A stretch of 64,000 nt of DNA from Streptomyces noursei (lineage in GTDB: Bacteria; Actinomycetota; Actinomycetes; Streptomycetales; Streptomycetaceae). How positions within the stretch are numbered: position 1 is the stretch's first letter; each line of letters starts with the position of its first letter. A model generated the notes under the pieces. That model had not been told where the DNA came from and did no database searches. It worked only from the letters and a program-made list of their open reading frames with translations. Both the position numbers and the translations under genes were made by a program. The stretch is from NCBI RefSeq assembly GCF_016917755.1, contig NZ_CP070326.1, positions 868,001 to 932,000 of the forward strand. The letters are read 5' to 3'. This document shows positions 17,229 to 23,611 of the stretch, in pieces.

Positions 17229-17594
17229 CCTGCTTGGCCCCCCCAGCGAAGTAGGCCCGGTTCTCCCGCTCGAAGGCCAGGAGCGCGGGGGCATGGTCCA
17301 GACGAAGCAGCTGAAGCTCGGGCACAGGAACGACGGTATGCAGCCCGGTGGTCCGCCCGCCACCCCCGATCACTGCCCAAGGACTCCGGGCGGCATCGCG
17401 TCAACACCACATGCCATGCATGACACGCATGGCATGCGCCGAGATGACGACCGTAGTTCAGGCGAACGGAGGCATCTCATCGCCGCGATTGCTGGGCAAG
17501 ATCCGGAAGTTCCGGCGCGCCGTCGCCGGAACCGGCACGACGATCGCCCGCGAATGTGGCGACGGCCACCGCGAGACCGCCCGAGGAGCACCAC
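17229..17594. other. Intergenic stretch with an inverted repeat
   Basis: No gene is evident. The stretch carries the 10-base inverted repeat at 17410-17436 and ends with the GAGGAG ribosome site of the GNAT gene. Confidence 0.4.
17410..17436. repeat. 10-bp perfect inverted repeat CATGCCATGC / GCATGGCATG
   Basis: Two perfect arms are separated by ATGACAC. No T-run follows, and it lies 159 bases before a gene start, so an operator is as likely as a hairpin. Each arm is itself built from CATG and GCATGC units. Confidence 0.5.
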
Positions 17595-18161
17595 ATGCGC
17601 CACCCCGAAGCCCTCACCGTCACATGCCTGGACGGCCCGGCCGCCGAGCGGGCCGAGGCCGACTTCACCCTCGTGTACGCCGACGCGTTCGCCGAGCCGC
17701 CCTACTGCAAGACCGAACACGACGTCGCAGCCACCTTCCAGCGCTTCCGCTCCCACACAAGGAAACGCACCTTCCGGGCTGCCCTTGCCCGCACGCCGGA
17801 CGGCACCCCCATCGGCATGGCGTACGGCTCCGTCCTGGGACCGCAGACCGACTGGTGGGACTCGCCCGACCCACTCGCATCGGACGACATCCGCCGCGCG
17901 GCCGGCCAGCACACCTTCGGGCTGATAGGGCTGGCCGTACGCCTGCCGTGGCGCGGGCTCGGCATCGCGCGCCGCCTGCACGAAACGCTCCTTGACGGGG
18001 TCGAGGCCGGGCGCGCGCGGCTCCACGTCCATCCGGCGAGCGAGGCGGCGCAGGCGGCCTACCGATCATGGGGCTACCGCAAGGTCGGTGATGCTCGCCC
18101 GTGGACCGGTGCCGACCTCCACGACGTCATGGTTCTCAACTTGCCCCATCCGCCGGCTTAG
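17595..18161 (+). CDS. GNAT-family N-acetyltransferase
   Basis: The 188-residue protein has the GNAT core, with an acetyl-CoA-binding segment in IGLAVRLPWRGLGIARRLHE near residues 115-135 (the R-x-x-G-x-G/A motif) and a final beta-strand pair AAYRSWGYRKVGD. It probably transfers an acetyl group to a small amine or a protein; the substrate is not deducible. A GAGGAG site fixes the ATG at 17595. Its end overlaps the convergent TIR-like gene by 26 bases. Confidence 0.85.
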   Translation: MRHPEALTVTCLDGPAAERAEADFTLVYADAFAEPPYCKTEHDVAATFQRFRSHTRKRTFRAALARTPDGTPIGMAYGSVLGPQTDWWDSPDPLASDDIRRAAGQHTFGLIGLAVRLPWRGLGIARRLHETLLDGVEAGRARLHVHPASEAAQAAYRSWGYRKVGDARPWTGADLHDVMVLNLPHPPA

Positions 18162-18870
18162 GCCCGTCGCCAGGTTCGAGGGTGTACGTGTGGGGCGCGG
18201 CCAGGCCGTGCGCGTCGACGGCGTGGATGCGGTCGCCGTCGCGGCGGGTCGGGTGGAGCAGCAGTTGCAGGGGCGCCGGCCGCAGTCCGACGGAGATCCG
18301 CAGGTCGAGGGCGAGCTCTTCGTCCGATCTGACGTATCGCCAGCTGCCGGTGATGCGTCCGGTGTGGTCCCGGGCGGTGCCGAGGCCGGTCGTGCGCCCG
18401 TCGGGGGCGAGCACGAGGTCGAGTTCGAGCGGTGTGTCGCCGTCGGTGATCCGCCACCGTCCGGGCGTGATCACGATCCCGGCGGGCTTCCGGGGAGCGG
18501 GCACGGGGGCCGTCCCGTAGACCGCACGGAGCAGGTCCTCGAACTGTGCCTCGTCGTGCGGCGCGTACTGGATGGTGCGTTTGCCGAAGGACGCGGCGGT
18601 CTCCAGGTGCGCCACCACCAGCGGGTCCCCGGCGGCGGCCCAGCTCCACACCGCGACGACCGCGTCGCACGCGCCGAGGTCCTGCAGCACCGGCTCCTGC
18701 AGGGTGCCGTCGGTCAGGACACGCTCGGCGTCCACACCGATGCGCACCCCGCGCCGGCGCAGCCTGCAGTCGAGCACCGTCAGCGTGGCGAGGTCCCCTT
18801 CGGCGGCGGTGAGGAAGACGGCCGGCGCGGCGGACCCGGATTCCCCGCTCCTGTGTGTCATGTCCTGCAC
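18136..18870 (-). CDS. TIR/nucleoside-deoxyribosyltransferase-like domain protein with a C-terminal beta domain
   Basis: The 244-residue product opens with a TIR/NDT-like Rossmann fold (about 15-115): AVFLTAAEGDLATLTVLDCR, then RRRGVRIGVDAE, then CDAVVAVWSW and VVAHLETAASFGKRTIQY. The glutamate in HLETAASFGK is at the place of the conserved active-site Glu of NAD-cleaving or nucleoside-processing members. The C-terminal half (about 130-235) is beta-rich (GRWRITDGDTPLELDLVLAP, ITGSWRYVRSDEELALDLRI) and resembles a lipocalin-like barrel of unknown role. A GAGGAG site favours GTG 18870; ATG 18861 is the alternative. An effector or signalling role is an inference. Confidence 0.65.
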   Translation of the reverse strand: MQDMTHRSGESGSAAPAVFLTAAEGDLATLTVLDCRLRRRGVRIGVDAERVLTDGTLQEPVLQDLGACDAVVAVWSWAAAGDPLVVAHLETAASFGKRTIQYAPHDEAQFEDLLRAVYGTAPVPAPRKPAGIVITPGRWRITDGDTPLELDLVLAPDGRTTGLGTARDHTGRITGSWRYVRSDEELALDLRISVGLRPAPLQLLLHPTRRDGDRIHAVDAHGLAAPHTYTLEPGDGPKPADGAS

Positions 18871-19037
18871 GTCACTCCTCGTGCTTTCGCTGCTCTCCCC
18901 GGGCCGCTCTCCTTGGAGCCTCCCCGGGGCTTGCTGTGCTGGGGCTTGCCGTGACGAGCCGTCCCGTCCTGCCCCTGTGAGGGAGTATCCCCGCGATGCC
19001 CACCACGGCACTGCTCCGTAGGGCTTCTGTCGGTGCG

Positions 19038-19570
19038 TCACGCCTGGGCGTCGAGGTCCTGGCTCTCGCGGCTGACGATCCACGGCGCCTTCGGGTCGTA
19101 CGACGCGAGCCAGTACTCGGCCGTGCAGGTGAACGCGGTCGGGAAGAGGTCCTGGCCGTTCTTCTTCAGCCGGGCGACCGCTTCCTCCTCGTTCTCGATG
19201 CACTCCTTCAGGCCGTCGATCGCGGACTGGTCCTGCGGCACCTGCTGCTGCAGGGTGGCGAGCTCGGCCTTGGCGTCCGCGATCGCCTGGTCCGTCTCGG
19301 CGAGGTTGCGGTGGATGTACGGCGGCAGGTAGCCGGCCTGGTACGTCGGCACCACGCTGTAGTCGGTCAACCTGGGGCGGTCGGCGGGGACCTGGGTCGT
19401 GTCGACGTAGTGCGTGACCATCTGACCCTTGTCCACCAGGAACGGCAGCTTCTTGCCGCCGGGGGCGTGCCGTCACCCGGTCGGCGTTGACCTCGGCCGC
19501 CCGCTCGAAGCGATCGGACGGGTCGCTGAGGCAAACGCCTTCGCGGCGGAGGTCCCGCGTTGCCGTGCCG
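19038..19570 (-). pseudogene. Coiled-coil protein of unknown function, frameshifted
   Basis: The larger part (19436 down to 19038) reads as a coherent protein with a helical coiled-coil-like stretch (ETDQAIADAKAELATLQQQV, then LKECIENEEEAVARLKK) and a conserved-looking tail (AFTCTAEYWLASYDPKAPWI). Upstream, DPSDRFERAAEVNADRVT is in another frame, and a one-base shift near 19465-19470 is needed to join it to GGKKLPFLVDKGQMVTHYVD. In the main frame a TGA blocks translation just upstream. I do not recognise the family. Sequencing error is a possible alternative to true decay. Confidence 0.5.
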
Positions 19571-20005
19571 GGCCGGACGCCGGCGCTTGCGTTTGCTGGC
19601 GCTGGGCGTCGCCTGGGCGGCAGCGTCGCTGTCCGATGGGGCAGCACGGGCGGTGCGGGGCGTCGTTCCGGTACCGCGACTGGTAGCGCAGTCACCGGCT
19701 TGTTCGCGGGCCTGTTCTCGGGCCTGTTCGCGGGAATGCTCGCGGGCTCGTTCGTCGACATCACAGGCACGGCTCGGCATCGGCTGCAACGTGCCCGTAG
19801 CGCCCACTCCTGGTGTGTTGAGGATCTTCCTCCCTGCGCTCTCGCACCTGCCCCTGCTGCTGTTCGTCTTGCTGTCGGCGCCAGCGTGGATCTGCTGGCC
19901 CTTCATGCCGGAACGGAAGCAGAGGGTCATGCTCGAGGTGTTGCAGAAGTTGATCGACTGGACGCGTGTCTGCGCCAAGGGTCGGTAGCCGCCGGAGGAA
20001 GCGAA
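19571..20005. other. Gene-poor stretch between the frameshifted gene and the terminator
   Basis: No gene is convincing on either strand. The stretch holds the 12-base tandem repeats at about 19697-19750 and otherwise low-confidence frames. Confidence 0.4.
19697..19750. repeat. Degenerate 12-bp tandem repeats (TTCGCGGGCCTG)
   Basis: Four to five imperfect copies of a 12-base unit follow one another. On the plus strand they read GLFAGLFSGLFAGMLAG and on the minus strand REQAREQAREQAG-like units. Neither frame belongs to a recognisable protein, so slippage in a decaying region is the simplest view. Confidence 0.45.
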
Positions 20006-20037
20006 GAGGCGGGTGGCTGCTTGCGGCCACCCGCCTC
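20006..20037 (-). terminator. Rho-independent-type hairpin downstream of the ROK gene
   Basis: A perfect 12-base stem (GAGGCGGGTGGC / GCCACCCGCCTC) with an 8-base loop lies 41 bases beyond the stop of the minus-strand ROK gene. As usual in Streptomyces there is no long T-run. It could also stop transcription from the other side. Confidence 0.7.
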
Positions 20038-20078
20038 CTTCAACGCAAGGCGCAACACGCAAGACTCAACGCCCCACA

Positions 20079-20942
20079 TCAGACGTACTGTTCGACCCAG
20101 CCCGCGCCATCTGCCGCTGCGGCGGCCAGCCGAAGGGCTCCCCGGGCGACGACCAGTTCGGGGTCCTTGATGCGGTCGACGGTGCAGCAGTCCCATAGTT
20201 CGGGGAGCGAGTGGGTGCGGGCGGTGGCCAGAGCGGTGTCCCAATAGCCCGGGTAACCGAGGGTGCCACCTGCGGCCCGGACGGTGTCCGGGTTGAGGAT
20301 GTTGACCAGTGTGGCGATGGCCAGCCCGAACGACTCACCGGCTGCCTCCACGGTCTGGCGGACGGCGGTGTCTCCGGCACTGAGCGCGGCATGGACCTGT
20401 GTGGGGCCGAGGCCCGTGGCGCGGACGATCGCCGCGCCGCCGGCCACGTCGTCGAGTCGGAGGATGCCCCGGGGTGTGGGCACCGGCAGGTAGCCGATCT
20501 CGCCGGCCCATCCGCGGCAACCGCGAACCACCCTTCCCTGGTGAAGGTATGCCGACCCGACGGCGGTTCCGCAGAGCAGGACGGCGACGGTCGAGGACTC
20601 CGGGAGTCCTCGCGCCTCCGCTGCCAGGGCGCTGCGGATGTCGTTGACGAGGAGGGGCGGGGTGCCGTCGGCGATTGGGCCCTGCCACCCGGTGAGGTTG
20701 GGGAGGACGTCGCAGACAGCGACCCGTCCGTCCTCGACGAGCCCGGGGACGGCGACGCCCATGGAGGAGGGAGTCAGTCGGTGTTCGGTGAGGAACCGCT
20801 GGACGGCGGCTTCGATGTCGTCGGGAGTTGTCGCGGCTCCGGTGGCGAGTCGACGGATCAAAGGTTCGTCGTGGCCGGTCCGTTGGGCGACCATGAGCAG
20901 CTTGGTGCCGCCGATGTCGATCCCCACGGTCGAGGGTGTCAT
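20079..20942 (-). CDS. ROK-family protein lacking the zinc motif
   Basis: The 287-residue protein has the ROK sugar-kinase/ASKHA fold: phosphate loop VGIDIGGTKLLMV (residues 6-18), the catalytic-type LVNDIRSALAAEARG near 98, and RGCRGWAGEIGYLPV near 145. The usual CxCGxxGC zinc site that should follow is replaced by TPRGILRLDDVAGG, and the zinc-ligand His of EIGH is Tyr. The enzyme is therefore a divergent kinase or a non-catalytic sugar sensor. There is no N-terminal HTH, so it is not a typical NagC-type repressor. An AGGAGGG site precedes the ATG, and a hairpin terminator follows the gene. Confidence 0.8.
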   Translation of the reverse strand: MTPSTVGIDIGGTKLLMVAQRTGHDEPLIRRLATGAATTPDDIEAAVQRFLTEHRLTPSSMGVAVPGLVEDGRVAVCDVLPNLTGWQGPIADGTPPLLVNDIRSALAAEARGLPESSTVAVLLCGTAVGSAYLHQGRVVRGCRGWAGEIGYLPVPTPRGILRLDDVAGGAAIVRATGLGPTQVHAALSAGDTAVRQTVEAAGESFGLAIATLVNILNPDTVRAAGGTLGYPGYWDTALATARTHSLPELWDCCTVDRIKDPELVVARGALRLAAAAADGAGWVEQYV

Positions 20943-21030
20943 CGCCTGCCGCCCTCCTGCTGATGCACGGATTCCGAGGTGCAGATGCCGAAATCCTAGC
21001 GGTCGGCGTGCAGCGGTCCGCGCCGTCGTC

Positions 21031-21609
21031 TCACCGTCCGGGCGCGCCCGTGCGGAGGCCGTCCATGACGAGGTCGAGGAGGCGGGTGGCGCGGGTGTGC
21101 CAGTCGGCGTGCGGGTCGAGTTGCCAGAGGCCGGCGATGGCGAGGAGGAAGTCCTCGGCGGTGATGTCGGGGCGGATGGTGCCGGCCTCCTCGTTGGCGG
21201 TCAGGAGGAGGGTGACGGCGGCGGAGAGGGGGCCGCGGGCCACGGCGGCGAGGGTGCCGTGGGGGGTGGTGGCCTTGCGGAGGGCGGCGGCGAGGCCCGC
21301 CTTGGCCATGGCGTACTGGGCGAGGCGGTCCATCCAGGCGCGCAGGGCCTGGTCGGGCGGGCGGGTGGCCAGGAGGTGCGCGGCGGCGTCGGAGACCTGT
21401 TGGACCTCGTGGCGGTAGACCTCCAGGACGAGGCTCTCGCGGTTGGGGAAGTTGCGGTAGAAGGTGCCCTGTCCGACGCCGGCTTTCTTGGCGATGGCGC
21501 TCAGCGGGGCGTCGGCGCAGCGGGTCAGCTCGGCAAGGGCCACTTCGAGGAGGCGGTCGCGGTTCCGCTGGGCGTCCGAGCGCCGGGGGGTGTCCTTGGG
21601 ACGGCGCAC
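21031..21609 (-). CDS. TetR-family regulator next to the molybdenum hydroxylase operon
   Basis: The 192-residue protein has a TetR HTH (residues 16-62: RDRLLEVALAELTRCADAPL, AIAKKAGVGQGTFYRNFPNR) and a SbtR/TetR_C-type effector domain with EEAGTIRPDITAEDFLLAIA. It diverges from the molybdenum hydroxylase operon, and twin CGGACAGCTGTCCG palindromes sit 79-123 bases before its start. It probably represses itself and perhaps the operon. The start is GTG 21609 after a GGGAGGTG site. Confidence 0.88.
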   Translation of the reverse strand: MRRPKDTPRRSDAQRNRDRLLEVALAELTRCADAPLSAIAKKAGVGQGTFYRNFPNRESLVLEVYRHEVQQVSDAAAHLLATRPPDQALRAWMDRLAQYAMAKAGLAAALRKATTPHGTLAAVARGPLSAAVTLLLTANEEAGTIRPDITAEDFLLAIAGLWQLDPHADWHTRATRLLDLVMDGLRTGAPGR

Positions 21610-22025
21610 GCGTCCACCTCCCGGAATTCGCCGCTGCGTCAGGGTTGTTGGGCAGATGATGCCTGGCGGACAATCGTCCTTGCTAAGCGGACAGCTGTCC
21701 GTTAAATTTCAACGGTAACGGACAGCTGTCCGCTTGCCTACCACCATAGCGGCAGATCAGCGGCGGATCGGACCAGTTGGGGAGCCCACCGGCCACCTCG
21801 ACCGGTGCCGTCATGCGCCCCCACCCGCGCCTCCGCACTGCCCGCACCGCCCTTCCGACGCCGCGACGCTCCGCACCACCCCGTCCCCTCCGCCCGGAGG
21901 TGTCCGGTTCCGCCTGGCCCGTACCCGCCCGGCGAGCCACCCGATTCCGCTGACCGACCGGGCCGGCGGGCCCCGGCCGGGGCCCCCGCGCCCTTCGACG
22001 TGTGAGACGTGAAAGAAGGCAGACC
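21610..22025. other. Divergent promoter region of tetR and the molybdenum hydroxylase operon
   Basis: The only clear structure is the pair of palindromes at 21688-21732, close to the TetR end. The remaining 290 bases before the operon carry no evident gene, and the operon promoter is not obvious. Confidence 0.45.
21688..21732. promoter_or_regulatory. Twin TetR operators CGGACAGCTGTCCG
   Basis: Two identical perfect 14-base palindromes (21688-21701 and 21719-21732) have centres 31 bases apart, about three helical turns. A weaker related site GCGGACAATCGTCC lies at about 21666-21679. The GGACA/TGTCC arms are typical of TetR operators. Confidence 0.75.
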
Positions 22026-22604
22026 ATGGCCCCATCGACGGCCGGTGCCATCACCTTGACGATCAACGGCGAGAAGCACACGCTGCCCGTCGACAACCGC
22101 ACCACCCTGCTCGACGCACTGCGCGAGCGGCTCGGCCTGACCGGCACCAAGAAGGGCTGCGACCAGGGACAGTGCGGCGCCTGCACGGTGCTGCTCGGCG
22201 GGCGCCGGGTGGTGTCCTGCCTCCAGCTCGCGGTGGCCGCCGAGGGGCGGGAGGTCACCACCATCGAGGGCGTGGCCGACGGCGAGCGGCTGCACCCGGT
22301 GCAGCAGGCGTTCCTCGACCTCGACGGCTTCCAGTGCGGCTACTGCACGCCCGGGCAGATCTGCTCGGCGATCGCGGCCATCGAGGAGCACGCCGCGGGC
22401 TGGCCCAGCGCGGCGACCACCGACGTCCGGCCGGAAGCGGGCATACCGCCGCTGACCGCGGACGAGATCCGGGAGCGGATGAGCGGCAATCTCTGCCGCT
22501 GCGGTGCGTATGTGTCGATCGTGCAGGCGGTCGCACGGGCCGCGGAGGACTCGGCGCGCACCGCGGGCCGGACGGATGTGACGGACGTGGAGGGTGCGGC
22601 ATGA
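22026..22604 (+). CDS. Molybdenum hydroxylase, 2Fe-2S subunit (YagT/PaoA-like)
   Basis: The 192-residue protein carries two [2Fe-2S] clusters: the plant-type one in CDQGQCGACTVLL (about 44-58) and the helical one from CGYCTPGQ and LCRCGAY (about 105-160). It passes electrons from the molybdenum subunit to FAD in an xanthine-dehydrogenase-like aldehyde oxidoreductase. Unlike PaoA of E. coli it has no Tat signal, so the complex should be cytoplasmic. A long linker between the two helical-domain motifs is notable. The ATG follows AGAAGGCAG. It is first of three overlapping genes. Confidence 0.88.
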   Translation: MAPSTAGAITLTINGEKHTLPVDNRTTLLDALRERLGLTGTKKGCDQGQCGACTVLLGGRRVVSCLQLAVAAEGREVTTIEGVADGERLHPVQQAFLDLDGFQCGYCTPGQICSAIAAIEEHAAGWPSAATTDVRPEAGIPPLTADEIRERMSGNLCRCGAYVSIVQAVARAAEDSARTAGRTDVTDVEGAA

Positions 22605-23611
22605 GGGAGTTCGACTACCGGCGGGCGTCCGACGTGCCGGGGGCACTGGCGCTGCTCGGCACCGAGCCCGAGGCGCGCTACCTCGGCGGCGGCACCAACC
22701 TCGTCGACCTGATGAAGAGCGGGGTGGAGCGGCCCGCGCTCCTCGTCGACGTGCGGGAGCTGCCGCTGGAGCGGATCGAGGTCGCCGACGACGGCGTGCT
22801 GCGGATCGGGGCCACCGTCACCAACAGTGATCTGGCCGCCCACCCCGAAGTACGCCGGCGCTACCCGGCGTTGACGCAGGCGGTGCTGGCCGGCGCCTCG
22901 GGACAGTTGCGCAACATGGCCACGGTGGGCGGCAATCTGCTCCAGCGCACGCGCTGCGCCTACTTCGCCGATGTCTCCAAGGCGTGCAACAGGCGTGTCC
23001 CCGGTAGCGGTTGCCCGGCCGTGGCCGGCGAGCACCGCAACCACGCGATCCTGGGGGCCTCCACGCACTGCGTGGCCGTCCACCCCTCGGACATGGGAGT
23101 GGCACTGGCCGCCTTCGACGCCGTCGTGCACTACGCGACGGCGGACGGGCCGGGTGCGGTGCCGCTCGCGGAGTTCTACCTCCCGGTGGGCGACACCCCG
23201 CACCGGGAGACCGCACTGCCGCCCGGCGCGCTGATCACCGGCGTCACCCTGCCGCCCGCGCCGGTCGCCGCCGCGTCCCGCTACCGCAAGGTGCGCGAGC
23301 GGGCGTCGTACGCCTTCGCCATCGGATCGGTCGCCGCCGCCCTCGATGTCCGGGACGGCGTGGTCCACGACGTCCGGCTGGCGTTCGGGGCGGTAGCGTC
23401 CCGGCCGTGGCGCGCGCAGGCGGCCGAGCGGGCGCTGATCGGCGGTCCGGCCACCGCCGAGGCGTTCGGCGCCGCCGCGGACGCCGAACTGACCGCCGCC
23501 GAGCCGCTGCCCGGCAACGGATACAAGGTGACGCTGATCCGGAATCTGGTCGTCGCCGTGCTGACCGAGCTGGCCGAGGAGAGCCGGCAGACCGAGGAGG
23601 CCACCCGATGA
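22601..23611 (+). CDS. Molybdenum hydroxylase, FAD subunit (YagS/PaoB-like)
   Basis: The 336-residue protein has the FAD-binding segment ARYLGGGTNLVDLMKSG (about 26-42) and GASGQLRNMATVGGNLLQRT (about 98-117). Cysteines follow in RCAYFADVSKAC and RRVPGSGCPAV, matching the place where PaoB-type subunits hold an extra [4Fe-4S] cluster. It should carry electrons from the iron-sulphur subunit to NAD or another acceptor. The ATG overlaps the previous stop (ATGA), indicating translational coupling. Confidence 0.88.
   Translation: MREFDYRRASDVPGALALLGTEPEARYLGGGTNLVDLMKSGVERPALLVDVRELPLERIEVADDGVLRIGATVTNSDLAAHPEVRRRYPALTQAVLAGASGQLRNMATVGGNLLQRTRCAYFADVSKACNRRVPGSGCPAVAGEHRNHAILGASTHCVAVHPSDMGVALAAFDAVVHYATADGPGAVPLAEFYLPVGDTPHRETALPPGALITGVTLPPAPVAAASRYRKVRERASYAFAIGSVAAALDVRDGVVHDVRLAFGAVASRPWRAQAAERALIGGPATAEAFGAAADAELTAAEPLPGNGYKVTLIRNLVVAVLTELAEESRQTEEATR

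Noticed and set aside
17410..17436. A rho-independent terminator
   Set aside because: It is far from the preceding stop (about 180 bases), AT/GC-mixed and not followed by T residues; an operator is as likely.
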